Assembly: GCF_024584805.1 (NCBI RefSeq)
Contig: NZ_CP075715.1
Location: 806,001-870,000, forward strand
Length of the DNA: 64,000 nucleotides
Source of the DNA: Streptomyces sp. FIT100
GTDB taxonomy: Bacteria; Actinomycetota; Actinomycetes; Streptomycetales; Streptomycetaceae
Reading direction: 5' to 3'
The position numbers and the translations under genes were made by a program. This document shows, one piece after another, positions 51,591 through 60,921 of this stretch. Each line of letters begins with the position of its first letter. The stretch's first letter is position 1. The notes beneath the pieces were generated by a model that ran no database searches, was not told the origin of the DNA, and saw only the letters and a list, made by a program, of their open reading frames with translations.

Positions 51591-52052
51591 ATGAACAGCA
51601 CCTTTCTCCACGGACTGCCGTCAGAGGGCCTGGACCGCCTGATGGCGTGCTCGCACCAGGTCTCGTTCCCCGCCGGCACACGGATCTTCGACGAGGGCGA
51701 ACCGGCCGACCGGTTCTGGATCATCCGCACCGGCGCCGTCACTCTCGATCTCCAGGCGCACGGCCGCTGCGCTGCCACCGTCGAGACGCTGGGCCACGGG
51801 GATCTGCTCGGCTGGTCCTGGCTGGTGCCTCCCTACGGCTGGCGGCTCGGGGCTGAAGCTTTCAGCCTGGTGCGGGCTCATGAGTTCGACGCCAGGACCG
51901 TACGCGCCCTGTGCGAGGTGGATCCCGCACTCGGTCTCGCGCTGACCCGCCGCGTACTGGAGGTCGTCACCCACCGGCTGCAGGCCACTCGGGTCCGTCT
52001 CCTCGATCTGTACGCGCCCCACGGCAGCGGCGTGATGCGGGTACCGCAGTGA
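51591..52052 (+). CDS. Cyclic-nucleotide-binding-domain protein without a DNA-binding domain
   Basis: 153 residues forming one cNMP-binding beta-roll (about 10-120: FPAGTRIFDEGEPADRFWIIRTGAVTLDL; HGDLLGWSWLVPPYGW) and a C-terminal helix. There is no helix-turn-helix, so unlike Crp/Fnr it cannot bind DNA itself. The phosphate-binding cassette is atypical (GDLLGWSWL), so the ligand may not be cAMP. The ATG at 51591 follows GGGAGGAAA. Such lone domains recur in actinobacterial stress clusters. Confidence 0.88.
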   Translation: MNSTFLHGLPSEGLDRLMACSHQVSFPAGTRIFDEGEPADRFWIIRTGAVTLDLQAHGRCAATVETLGHGDLLGWSWLVPPYGWRLGAEAFSLVRAHEFDARTVRALCEVDPALGLALTRRVLEVVTHRLQATRVRLLDLYAPHGSGVMRVPQ

Positions 52053-52083
52053 ACCCCCTGCGGTACCGGATCGGAGGGACGTC

Positions 52084-52383
52084 ATGACCCGTACGGCCGA
52101 GTGGAAGATCCGGCTCTATCTGTTCGAGGAGGACCGGACGACGAAGGCCCGCGTCGTGCTGGACACGGGAACGACCGTTCTCACCGGCCACGGGGTCGCC
52201 CACTGCAGCCCCGCCGACGAAGACGTGCCGGAGATCGGCGACGAACTGTCCGTGAGCCGCGCCCTCCACGATCTCGGGCGGCAGCTGATGACCGCGGCCG
52301 ATGGCGACATGGAGGCCGTGCGGACCACGCCGTCGACGCGGACCACGCCGTCGGCACCGGGCGCCACACGCGACGCGCCCTGA
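52084..52383 (+). CDS. DUF1876 family protein
   Basis: 99-residue protein: the DUF1876 domain (about 5-75; EWKIRLYLFEEDRTTKARVVL, LTGHGVAHCSP, IGDELSVSRALHDLGRQLM) is a dsRBD-like alpha/beta fold of unknown function, and the tail is threonine/proline-rich. It begins 31 bases after the cNMP-domain gene and is probably co-transcribed. The family is repeatedly found in dormancy-type clusters of actinobacteria. Confidence 0.9.
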   Translation: MTRTAEWKIRLYLFEEDRTTKARVVLDTGTTVLTGHGVAHCSPADEDVPEIGDELSVSRALHDLGRQLMTAADGDMEAVRTTPSTRTTPSAPGATRDAP

Positions 52384-52457
52384 TACCTCAGCCGGACCCG
52401 CCGGCCCCCCTCGTCTTGTGGTCGTCCGGGTCAGGGTCACTGCGGTCCTCCGTCCCT

Positions 52458-54848
52458 TCAGGTCGCGCCGGCCCCGTTCCCGTTCTGCTCGGCTGCGGCC
52501 ACATGGCCCTTCACCGCGGCGAAGCTGTCAGGTGCGACGGAGATCGAGTCGATGCCGGCGCGGACCAGGAATTCGGTGAAGTCCGGGTCGTCGCTGGGGC
52601 GCTGGCCACACAGGCCGACAGGGCGGCCGCAGGCATGGGCCCGGGCGATGAGGGTTTCGATGCTGCGGGTGACGGCGGGGTCACGTTCGTCGAAGACCTC
52701 GGCGAGCGCTTCCGAGTCGCGGTCGGCTCCGAGGGTGAGCTGGGTGAGGTCGTTACTGCCGATGGAGAAGCCGTCGAAGCGTTCGGCGAACTCCTCCGCG
52801 AGGATCACGTTCGCCGGGATCTCCGCCATCACATAGACCTGGAGCCCGTTGGCGCCTCGGTCGAGGCCCTCGTCGGCCATGACCGACAGGACACGGTCCG
52901 CCTCGGTCAGCGAGCGGCAGAAGGGGATCATGACGATGACGTTGGTGAGTCCCATGTCGTCCCGTACGCGGCGCAGGGCACGGCATTCGAGCGCGAAACC
53001 TTCGCGGTAGCCCTCGCTGTAGTACCGGCTGGCGCCACGCCAGCCGATCATCGGGTTGGCCTCGTCGGGCTCGAAGGGGCGCCCCCCGAGGAGCCGGGCG
53101 TACTCGTTCGTCTTGAAGTCGCTCGTGCGGACGATGACGGGAGAGGGCCAGCGGGAGGCGGCGATGCGTGCCACACCGTGAGCGAGGCGATCCGTGAAGT
53201 ACTGCGTGCGGTCGGGGTATCCGTGGGTGAGTTCGTCGATGCGGCGCCGGTCCGCGGCGTCCAGGCGCTCGGGGTGGACGAGGGCCATCGGGTGGGCCTT
53301 GACCTGGTGGGCGACGATGAACTCAAGCCGGGCCAGGCCGACTCCGTCGGCGGGGAGCCGCCACCACCGGAACGCGGCCGCGGGGTCGGCGAGGTTCAGC
53401 ATGACGCGGGTCCGGGTGGACGGCAGTCCGGAGAGATCGGTCTCGGTCTCCTCGTAGTCGAGAAGGCCGGCGTAGACGTGTCCGTGCTCGCCCTCGGCGC
53501 AGGACACGGTCACGTCCTGGCCGTCCCGGAGCACCCGGGTCGCGCGGCCCGACCCGACGACGGCGGGGACGCCGAGCTCCCGGCTGACGATGGCGGCGTG
53601 CGAGGTGCGGCCGCCGTGGTCGGTGACGATCGCGGACGCCCGCTTCATGAGGGGCTCCCAGTCCGGGTCGGTGATGCCGGTGACCAGGACGGCGCCGGCC
53701 GGGAAGCGGTCGAGATCGACGGGCGCGTCGAGTGCCCTGACGGGGCCCTGGCCGATCGCCTCGCCCACCGCCATGCCCTCGACGAGGCGTTCGCCACCGG
53801 CGGTCAGACGGTAGCGGCGCAGCGTCGTGGTACGCCGACGGGACTGCACGGTTTCGGGGCGGGCCTGGACGACGGCGATCTCGCCGGTGATGCCGTCCTT
53901 GGCCCATTCGATGTCCATAGGCCCGCCGTAGTGCTGTTCTATGGCGACGGCCCAGCCGGCGAGGGCCCGGATCTCGCTGTCGTCGAGGACCCTGCGTCCG
54001 CGCTCCGTCTCGGGTGTGTCGACGGTACGGGTCATGCCTTCGTCCGCGTAGACGGTCTTGAGCTTCTTGCCCCCGATGCGCACATAGATGACCGGGTCGA
54101 GCGCGGGGTCCTTGAGGGTCGGCTTGAACACGGTGTACTCGTCGGGATCGACCTGCCCGCTGACCACGGTCTCGCCGAGGCCCCAGGCCGCGCTGATCGT
54201 GATCGCGTCCGGAAAGCCGCTCTCGGTGTCGAGGGTGAACATCACGCCGGATCCGGCCAGGTCGGAGCGCACCATGAGCTGCACGCCCACGGAGAGCGCC
54301 ACGGCCAGGTGGTCGAAGCCCATCCGTTCCCGGTAGTCGATGGCCCGGTCGGTGAAGAGCGAGGAGTAGCAGCGCCGGCAGGCATCGAGCAGCTCCGTGA
54401 CGCCGCGGACATTGAGGAAGGTCTCCTGCTGGCCCGCGAAGCTCGCCTCCGGAAGGTCCTCGGCGGTGGCGCTGCTGCGCACCGCCACATCCGGGTCCTG
54501 GCGCCCGGCGTCACGGCCCAGACGTGCGTACGCCCCCACGACAGCGGCTTCCAGAGCCGGCGGCAGGGGCGCCGCCAGGAAGGCCGTACGGATTGCCGTA
54601 CCCACGTCGTCGAGCGACGCTCCCTGGTGCAGTCGGCCGATGTGATCCGCGATCGTGCGACGCAGACCGGCCGTGTCCAGCAGCTCCCAGTAGGCATCCG
54701 CCGTCGTGGCGAAGCCCCCGGGGACCCGTACACCGCCGATGCCGAGCCGGGTGATCATTTCACCGAGTGACGCGTTCTTGCCCCCGACGAGGCCGACGTC
54801 CTGCCGACCGAGTTCGGAGAGGGGGATCACACGGCGAATCGACGGCAT
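52458..54848 (-). CDS. ppsA: Phosphoenolpyruvate synthase
   Basis: 796-residue PEP synthase/PEP-utilising enzyme, making PEP from pyruvate and ATP. The N-terminal ATP-binding domain (about 15-335; GGKNASLGEM, RSSATAEDLPEASFAGQQ), the swivelling phosphohistidine domain with H417 in GGRTSHAAI, and the PEP-binding barrel with the active cysteine in GLCGQRPSD are all intact. The ATG at 54848 has GAGAGGA upstream. Its location among stress proteins suggests a role in carbon rerouting during hypoxia or dormancy. Confidence 0.94.
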   Translation of the reverse strand: MPSIRRVIPLSELGRQDVGLVGGKNASLGEMITRLGIGGVRVPGGFATTADAYWELLDTAGLRRTIADHIGRLHQGASLDDVGTAIRTAFLAAPLPPALEAAVVGAYARLGRDAGRQDPDVAVRSSATAEDLPEASFAGQQETFLNVRGVTELLDACRRCYSSLFTDRAIDYRERMGFDHLAVALSVGVQLMVRSDLAGSGVMFTLDTESGFPDAITISAAWGLGETVVSGQVDPDEYTVFKPTLKDPALDPVIYVRIGGKKLKTVYADEGMTRTVDTPETERGRRVLDDSEIRALAGWAVAIEQHYGGPMDIEWAKDGITGEIAVVQARPETVQSRRRTTTLRRYRLTAGGERLVEGMAVGEAIGQGPVRALDAPVDLDRFPAGAVLVTGITDPDWEPLMKRASAIVTDHGGRTSHAAIVSRELGVPAVVGSGRATRVLRDGQDVTVSCAEGEHGHVYAGLLDYEETETDLSGLPSTRTRVMLNLADPAAAFRWWRLPADGVGLARLEFIVAHQVKAHPMALVHPERLDAADRRRIDELTHGYPDRTQYFTDRLAHGVARIAASRWPSPVIVRTSDFKTNEYARLLGGRPFEPDEANPMIGWRGASRYYSEGYREGFALECRALRRVRDDMGLTNVIVMIPFCRSLTEADRVLSVMADEGLDRGANGLQVYVMAEIPANVILAEEFAERFDGFSIGSNDLTQLTLGADRDSEALAEVFDERDPAVTRSIETLIARAHACGRPVGLCGQRPSDDPDFTEFLVRAGIDSISVAPDSFAAVKGHVAAAEQNGNGAGAT

Positions 54849-55256
54849 AACGTCCTCTCACGGTTCAGGTTCGGACAGTGCCGCTCCGCCCCGCCCGGGG
54901 CCGAGCGCGATCGTGGCAAAGGCCGAGAGGAGCTCCGGTCCGGACGCCGGGCGATGCGTCCCGGCGGAACCGTCCCGCGCACCGCGTACTGCCGGCTCGA
55001 CCGTGTCGGCACAGAGAACGGCGGGGAGGACAACCCACTTCTCGTGGATCCGGATTGCACGGTGAGCGGTTTCGCTCCGCTGCTCCGTGTCCTTGTCCTG
55101 TCCTCCTCGTCAATACCAGTGAAGCGCCACCGGACGGTACGGCACAGGTCCGCATGGGGCAGATCGCGGGGACCACTCGGCCCTTCATCGCGGGGGCGTC
55201 GCACCGGGACCCTGAAAGCCACGGCCGAGCCTGCGGCACGAAGGAGGCCAGCACCG
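54849..55256. other. Divergent intergenic region, ppsA / usp copy 3
   Basis: These 408 bases hold no supported gene; frames across it are arginine-rich or shadow. It contains the box at 55169-55183 near usp copy 3 and the AAGGAGG ribosome site of that gene. No comparable box was seen within 150 bases of ppsA. Confidence 0.55.
55169..55183 (+). promoter_or_regulatory. DevR/OsdR-like box upstream of usp copy 3
   Basis: GGGACCACTCGGCCC, 73 bases before the start at 55257; it shares GGGACC and GGCCC with the box at 51467-51481. Confidence 0.5.
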
Positions 55257-56132
55257 ATGTCCCGCCATGTGACGGCCGGCCTGGACGGGTCGCCCCAGAG
55301 CGCCGCCGCCGCCGAATGGGCGGCACGGGAGGCGCTGCTGCGGGAGGTGCCGCTGTGCCTCGTGCACGCGGACGAGTGGCCGGTCTGGACCGCCGATCCC
55401 GAGGCCAGGGCCGACGTACAACGACGCTGGGCCGACCAGCTCCTGGCCGGGGCCACGGAGCAGTTGCGGGAAAGGCACCCACACCTGGAGATCACCACTC
55501 GCCGGTTGTCCGGGCGGCCGCCCGCCGCCCTGGCCGCGGAGGCGGCCGAGGCCGACCTGCTGGTCCTCGGCTCCCGCGGGCTGAGCTGCGTCAAGGGCTT
55601 CGTCCTCGGGTCGGTCGGCATGGAGACGATCACTGCCACCGAGGCGCCGGTCGTTCTCGTACGGGCACCGAAGCCTGCGGGCACCGACCAGGACTCTCCG
55701 GCAGGAGCCCCGCGTGACGTGGTGGTCGGTGTCGATGTCCACCTGTCCTGCGACCCGCTCCTGGAGTTCGCGTTCGACGAGGCCGCGCGCCGCGGCGCCC
55801 GTCTGCGGGCGCTCCACGGCTGGTCACTCCCGCCGGTCGTCCGCGACGCACTCGCGCTCGAAGAAGCCGAGCTGGACATGGCTCCGGACATCGCCCACCG
55901 CCTCACGGAGATGCTGGCGCCCTGGAAGCGGAAGTATCCGTCGGTGACTGTCGTCGAGCGGACACCCGTGGGCGCGCCCTCCCAGCTGCTGGTGCAGTCC
56001 GCCGACGATGCGGACCTGGTCGTCGTCGGCCGGCGCGGCCGCCGGTCTCGCCTGGGCGCCCGCATCGGTCCGGTCGCGCACGCGGTGATCCACCACTGCG
56101 CCTCACCCGTCGCCGTCGTCGCCCACCACTGA
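55257..56132 (+). CDS. Universal stress protein, tandem UspA domains (copy 3)
   Basis: 291 residues, two Usp domains. Domain 1 has the ATP signature GSRGLSCVKGFVLGS; domain 2 has GRRGRRSRLGARIGP, with proline in place of the last serine, the same change as in copy 2. A shared ending (IGPVAHAVIHH then PVAVVAH) shows copies 2 and 3 arose by duplication. The ATG at 55257 follows AAGGAGG by 9 bases. Confidence 0.93.
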   Translation: MSRHVTAGLDGSPQSAAAAEWAAREALLREVPLCLVHADEWPVWTADPEARADVQRRWADQLLAGATEQLRERHPHLEITTRRLSGRPPAALAAEAAEADLLVLGSRGLSCVKGFVLGSVGMETITATEAPVVLVRAPKPAGTDQDSPAGAPRDVVVGVDVHLSCDPLLEFAFDEAARRGARLRALHGWSLPPVVRDALALEEAELDMAPDIAHRLTEMLAPWKRKYPSVTVVERTPVGAPSQLLVQSADDADLVVVGRRGRRSRLGARIGPVAHAVIHHCASPVAVVAHH

Positions 56133-56250
56133 CCCCTCCCGGCGGGACGTGACCCCGCTCGGCCGGACGCTGCACCCTGTCGCACCCCACGTTTCCGGGC
56201 GCTTGCGTGTCGGGGAGGGCCACGGTCACCCATGACGGGATGCTGGGCCC

Positions 56251-57105
56251 GTGAACACGGCTGTCGCGGTGCCGGCCGCCCTGCTCTCCGCGCTCGCCTT
56301 CGGAGTCGCGTCAGTGCTCCAGCAGCAGGCGGCGCGCGAGGCGCCCGCCGGGGAGGCCCTGCGGCTGCGGCTGGTGCTCCACCTGGCACGCCGGCCGAAA
56401 TGGCTGGCGGGTATGGGCCTGACCATCGCCTCCTACGCACTGCTCGGCCTCGCTCTCGCCCACGGCCCGCTGGTCCTGGTCCAGCCGCTCGCCGCCACCG
56501 ATCTGGTCTTCGCGCTACCCCTGCTCGCCCGGCACCGCGGCCTGCCCCTGACGCGCGGGGAGGTGACGGGAATCGCCTGCACTGCGGGGGGTGTGGCCGC
56601 GTTCCTGACGGTTCTGCCGCCGTCCCCTGCCGGGTCGGAGGTGCCGGTGGGGTACGCATGGCTCCCGGTGCTCGCGGCCGTCGGCGGCGCGGTGGCGGTG
56701 CTGGCCCCGATCGGGCGCAGAAGCCGGGCGACGGCGCGGACGGCCCTGTACGCGACCTGCGCGGCTCTGCTGTTCGCCTTGCTCGACAGCCTCACCAAGA
56801 GTGCGGCAGGCCGCTTCCGCGCCGAAGGATTCGGTGCCCTGGCGTACTGGGAGCCGTACGCACTGGTCGTCGTCGGTGTAACGGCCCTGGTCTTCTCGCA
56901 GAGCGCCTACCAGGCAGGCTCCCTGGCCATCAGTCTGCCGGTCATCGACACCCTCGAGCCGATCGGCGCCGTGCTGATCGGCATCGCCGTCTTCGGCGAG
57001 CAACTCGCGTCCTCCACCTGGGCCCTGACCGTGCAGGCGCTGGGGGCGGCCACCGCTGTGGTCGGCATCGTGCTCCTGGACCGCTCGTCCCTGGCACGGG
57101 TCTGA
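56251..57105 (+). CDS. DMT-superfamily (EamA/NIPA-like) membrane protein
   Basis: 284-residue membrane protein with about nine to ten helices, beginning VAVPAALLSALAFGVASVLQ. Conserved GPLVLVQPLAATDLVFALP and PVIDTLEPIGAVLIGIAVFGE mark the two halves. The DMT group includes exporters and NIPA-type magnesium transporters; the substrate is unknown. The GTG at 56251 has no strong ribosome site. It lies between usp copy 3 and the NuoE-like gene. Confidence 0.85.
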   Translation: MNTAVAVPAALLSALAFGVASVLQQQAAREAPAGEALRLRLVLHLARRPKWLAGMGLTIASYALLGLALAHGPLVLVQPLAATDLVFALPLLARHRGLPLTRGEVTGIACTAGGVAAFLTVLPPSPAGSEVPVGYAWLPVLAAVGGAVAVLAPIGRRSRATARTALYATCAALLFALLDSLTKSAAGRFRAEGFGALAYWEPYALVVVGVTALVFSQSAYQAGSLAISLPVIDTLEPIGAVLIGIAVFGEQLASSTWALTVQALGAATAVVGIVLLDRSSLARV

Positions 57106-57146
57106 GGCGCGGAGGCCCCGGCTCCAGGCGCCGACGTCCCCGCACG

Positions 57147-57167
57147 CCGGGCCAGGATGCGGCCCGG
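57147..57167 (+). terminator. Possible hairpin terminator after the DMT gene
   Basis: CCGGGCC (57147-57153) pairs with GGCCCGG (57161-57167) around a 7-base loop, 42 bases past the stop. It is short, so only weakly supported. Confidence 0.4.
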
Positions 57168-57191
57168 GGCGACTGCCGCCACGATGAGGGC

Positions 57192-58094
57192 ATGGTTTCC
57201 GTGGGTCCTGCGGACCGTTTCGACGCGTTTCGGGCCCTTGCCGACCGGCGCGGGCCGCGCGGAGACCGGCTGATCAAGTCGAGGGCCGAGGCGAGGGCAG
57301 CAACGAGGGCGGCAACGGCGGACGGCCCCGAGGCCTGTGCTCCGGCTGTCGCCGCCCGTGTGGGCCTGCCCGCCGCCGCCGGGCTCGGGCCGGCCCGCTG
57401 CCACGCGGGCCTCGCAGCCCCGCACGGCCGCCGTCATGTTCGGGTCTGCGCGGCGAGGGCGTGCTTCGCCGCAGAGGGCGGCCGGCATGCCACCGCTGTG
57501 GAGCGCGAGCTGGACACCACTGCGGGCACGGTCTCACCGGACTGCGAGGGGGCCGTCCCGTGGTCTTGCCCGAATCACCACCGCCCCGGGAAAGCCGCGC
57601 TGTGCACGGAGAGGTCCGTCACGCCGGACGGGCGGACCCGCCTCACCGCGACCCCCTGCTTGCCACCCGGCGAACAGCCCGGCGACGACTTCAGGCTGGT
57701 GATCCTGGTCACCGGAGGGCGCTGGGCCCAGGGCGACTCCGGCGGTATGGCCCGCCGCGGCGGCAATCTCGCACTCGGTCCGGTCCACTTCCCCGACCAC
57801 CGCCCCGACGGCGTCGTCCGGTACGACGTGCGTGACGACGTGCAGGTCGTCGTCGAGGGCGGGCACGGGCCGGCCCGCCCCGTCGCCCGTGCCGGCGAAC
57901 GGACGGCCCCCGGCCCGGACTTCTCCTCTTTCCACTGCCCCGCAAGCAGTGTGAACCGCCTCGCCTCCGCCCTTGCGGACACCGTCACGTCCTGCCCCGA
58001 GTACAAGGTCGCAGCGGTCCGCGTGGCCGTGGCGTGGCCGCGTCGCGCCAAGGTGGCCCATGGGTACCGGAACCCCCGTACTGACACCCGGTGA
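57192..58094 (+). CDS. Diverged NuoE-like (thioredoxin-fold 2Fe-2S) protein with unrelated C-terminal half
   Basis: 300 codons with strong GC bias at third positions. Residues about 55-115 resemble the NuoE/[2Fe-2S] subunit (RRHVRVCAARACFAAEGG; C86-x4-C91), but the second cysteine pair expected in a ClGxC motif is not recognisable (PWSCPNHH). Residues 145-300 (DDFRLVILVTGGRW and onwards) match nothing I know. It may be a decayed NADH-dehydrogenase-type subunit fused to other sequence, or a new family. The ATG at 57192 is the best start. The 3' end overlaps the ATPase start by 35 bases. Confidence 0.55.
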   Translation: MVSVGPADRFDAFRALADRRGPRGDRLIKSRAEARAATRAATADGPEACAPAVAARVGLPAAAGLGPARCHAGLAAPHGRRHVRVCAARACFAAEGGRHATAVERELDTTAGTVSPDCEGAVPWSCPNHHRPGKAALCTERSVTPDGRTRLTATPCLPPGEQPGDDFRLVILVTGGRWAQGDSGGMARRGGNLALGPVHFPDHRPDGVVRYDVRDDVQVVVEGGHGPARPVARAGERTAPGPDFSSFHCPASSVNRLASALADTVTSCPEYKVAAVRVAVAWPRRAKVAHGYRNPRTDTR

Positions 58095-60921
58095 CAGGGG
58101 ACGCGAACCGACGGCCCCCGGCGGCGAGCGCGGCCGGGCGGTACAGACCTTGCCGACCGGGGACGTCTTCGCCGCCCTGGGCACCTCGCCGCGGGGACTG
58201 ACGGCGGCGGAGGCAGCGGCGCGGCGGGACCGATTCGGGCCCAACGAGCTCCCCCGGGCCGGGCGGAGAGGGCTCTGGCGTGACCTCCTCGGCCAGTTCA
58301 CCGACCTCTTCGCCGTCGTCCTGCTCGTCGCGTCCGCGGTCACGTTCCTGGCCTACGGACTTCAGGAGCCGCGCGACGTGGGCACCCTGCAGCTGGCCGT
58401 AGCCATTCTGGGAGTGGTGGTGCTCAACGCGGCCATCGGCTTCGCGCAGGAGTACTCGGCCGAACGGACGGCGGAGTCCCTGCAGGCAATGGTGCCGCAC
58501 ACCTGCCGAGTGCTCCGCGACGGGGAGCGGCAGGAGCTGCCCGCGCCCGGCCTGGTGCCCGGAGACGTCATCGTCCTGGAAGCCGGAGACGCCGTGCCGG
58601 CGGACTGCCGGCTCGTCGACGCGCACGAGGTCGCGGTGAACAACGCGGCCCTGACGGGGGAGAGCGACGCCGTCGGTCGCACCGGTGAACCCGTGGCGAG
58701 CGGCCCGGTGCTCGAAGCACGTAACTGCGTCTTCATGGGCACCGATGTGGTGGCGGGCTCGGCGAAGGCCGTGGTGTTCGCCACCGGTGCGACGACGGAG
58801 TTCGGGCGGATCTTCCGGCTCGCCGCGGCGGCACCGCGGCAGAAGACTCCGTTGCAGCGCCAGGTCTCGTTGATGGCCCGCCGGGTGGCGGGTGCGGCGC
58901 TGGCGATCGGGGCTGTCCTGTTCGCGGTGCGCGTGCCCACGGGGCAGGCGCTCGTGGAGACCTTCGTGTTCGCCCTCGGGGTGATGGTCGCGCTCGTACC
59001 CGAAGGGCTTCCCGCGACACTGTCGGTGTCGCTGGCGATCGGCGTACGCCGCATGGCCCGTCGGCACGCACTGGTCAAGCAGCTGCTGGCGGTGGAGGCG
59101 CTCGGCTCCACCACCGTCGTGTGCACGGACAAGACCGGGACACTCACCCAGGCCGAGATGACCGTCGTCCAGGTGTGGGCCGGCGGTGTGTCACATGCCG
59201 TGTCCGGCGTGGGGTACGCGCCGGTCGGCGATGTGGCCGACCCCAGGCCGGTGCGGGAGCTGCTCCGCGCGGCCGGGCTGTGCTCCAACGCCCGACTCGT
59301 CCCTCCCCCGGCCGACGCTGTGGGGTCCCGCGACGCTGTGGGGTCCCGCCGGCCGGACCACGCGGGCCGGCGGGTGCTCGGCGACACCACCGAGGGGGCG
59401 CTGCTCGTCGCCGCGGCGAAGGCAGGTGTGGATGTGTCCGACGAGGAAGCGGCCGCGCCGCGTGTGGCGGAGTACCCGTTCGACTCGGCCCGCAAGCTGA
59501 TGAGCACCGTGCACAAGTCCTCCGACGGGTACCGTGCCTACGTCAAAGGCGCGCCCCAGGAGCTCCTCGCCCGCTGCAGCACCGTCGACTGGGGAGGTGC
59601 GCGGCGGCCGCTGACCGACGACCTTCGTACCACGGTGACCGCAGCGAGTGATCAACTGGCGTCACAGGGGCTGCGCGTACTGGCGGCGGCATCGCGGGTC
59701 GTGGACGAATCCCACCCCGCCCGGCACGAGGTCGAGCGAGGGCTCACGCTGCTGGGCCTGGTCGGCATGTTCGACCCGCCGCGACCGGACGTCAGCGAGG
59801 CCGTCGACGCGTGCCGACGGTCCGGGATCCGCATCGTGATGGTCACCGGAGACCATCCGTTGACCGCTGAGGCGGTCGCCCGCCGCGTCGGGATCGTGCG
59901 GCAGCCCGCGCCCACGGTCGTCACCGGCACCCGGCTGGACGAGCTGGACGACGCCGGACTCGACGCGCTCCTCGCCGACTCGGGCGAGCTGCTGCTGTGC
60001 CGGGTCAGCCCAGAACACAAGATGCGGGTGGTCACCGCCCTGCAGCGGCGCGGCGAGGTCGTCGCGGTCACCGGCGACGGCGCCAACGACGCCCCCGCTC
60101 TCAAGCACGCGGACATCGGCGTGGCGATGGGCGCCTCCGGCACCGATGTGGCCCGGGAAGCCGCGGTCATGGTGCTCCTTGACGACTCGTTCGCCTCCAT
60201 CGCCGCAGCAGTGCGGCTCGGCCGGTCGGTCTATCAGAACATCCGCAAGTTCCTGGTCTACCTTTTCAGCCACAACATCGCTGAGCTGGTGCCGATCCTG
60301 GCCGCGACCTTCGCCGGATTCCCGCTGGTCCCCATCACCGCCGTGCAGATCCTGGCGATCGACCTCGGGTCCGACGTGCTGCCCGCCCTGGCGCTCGGCG
60401 CCGAGCCTCCGGAGCCCGATGTCATGGACCGTCCGCCGCGCTCCCGGCGCGAACGGCTCTTCTCCGCCGCCGTGATGGGACGCGTCCTGTTCCTGGGTGG
60501 CATCCAGGCCGTCGGCGTGACCACCGTGTTCTTCTGGCACATCCACGCCTCCGGAATCCCGTACTCCGACTTCACCGCGGACGACATCGTCTACCGCGAG
60601 GCGATCACCTTGGTCCAGGCAGGCATCGTGGTCAGCCAGTTCTTCAACGCGCTCGCGGTACGCACCGACCGGCAGAGCGTGTTCCGGATCGGACTGCTGT
60701 CCAACCCCTGGCTGCTCGCCGCCGGCTGCTTCGGCATCGCGCTGATGGCGGCGATCAGCTATCTGCCCCCGCTGCAGGCCCTCTTCAACACCGCGCCGCT
60801 CGACGCCGCCGACTGGGCGGTCCTCGCCGGTTTCGGAGCACTGCTGCTGGCAGCCGAGGAAAGCCGCAAATGGTGGCTGCGCCACCGCCGGCCGAGGAGC
60901 GCGAAGGGAGAAGCGGGATGA
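58060..60921 (+). CDS. P-type ATPase, type II, with Na,K-ATPase-like M6 signature
   Basis: 953-residue cation pump. Actuator TGES (199-202), M4 PEGLP (314-318), phosphorylation D357 in DKTGTLT, nucleotide-binding KGAPQE and hinge TGDGANDAP (671 onwards) are intact, with about ten helices. M5-M6 read HNIAELVPIL and IDLGSD (D768 and D772), the two-aspartate pattern of Na,K/H,K-ATPases rather than the NLVTD-type of calcium pumps. The ATG at 58060 has AAGGTGG upstream. Its stop overlaps the first TrkA-like gene (ATGA). An 18-bp duplication lies in the nucleotide-binding domain. Confidence 0.9.
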   Translation: MGTGTPVLTPGDRGREPTAPGGERGRAVQTLPTGDVFAALGTSPRGLTAAEAAARRDRFGPNELPRAGRRGLWRDLLGQFTDLFAVVLLVASAVTFLAYGLQEPRDVGTLQLAVAILGVVVLNAAIGFAQEYSAERTAESLQAMVPHTCRVLRDGERQELPAPGLVPGDVIVLEAGDAVPADCRLVDAHEVAVNNAALTGESDAVGRTGEPVASGPVLEARNCVFMGTDVVAGSAKAVVFATGATTEFGRIFRLAAAAPRQKTPLQRQVSLMARRVAGAALAIGAVLFAVRVPTGQALVETFVFALGVMVALVPEGLPATLSVSLAIGVRRMARRHALVKQLLAVEALGSTTVVCTDKTGTLTQAEMTVVQVWAGGVSHAVSGVGYAPVGDVADPRPVRELLRAAGLCSNARLVPPPADAVGSRDAVGSRRPDHAGRRVLGDTTEGALLVAAAKAGVDVSDEEAAAPRVAEYPFDSARKLMSTVHKSSDGYRAYVKGAPQELLARCSTVDWGGARRPLTDDLRTTVTAASDQLASQGLRVLAAASRVVDESHPARHEVERGLTLLGLVGMFDPPRPDVSEAVDACRRSGIRIVMVTGDHPLTAEAVARRVGIVRQPAPTVVTGTRLDELDDAGLDALLADSGELLLCRVSPEHKMRVVTALQRRGEVVAVTGDGANDAPALKHADIGVAMGASGTDVAREAAVMVLLDDSFASIAAAVRLGRSVYQNIRKFLVYLFSHNIAELVPILAATFAGFPLVPITAVQILAIDLGSDVLPALALGAEPPEPDVMDRPPRSRRERLFSAAVMGRVLFLGGIQAVGVTTVFFWHIHASGIPYSDFTADDIVYREAITLVQAGIVVSQFFNALAVRTDRQSVFRIGLLSNPWLLAAGCFGIALMAAISYLPPLQALFNTAPLDAADWAVLAGFGALLLAAEESRKWWLRHRRPRSAKGEAG
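59314..59349 (+). repeat. Exact 18-bp tandem duplication inside the ATPase gene
   Basis: GACGCTGTGGGGTCCCGC occurs twice in a row (59314-59331, 59332-59349), giving DAVGSR twice in a loop between the phosphorylation site and the KGAPQ region. The frame is kept. Confidence 0.95.
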
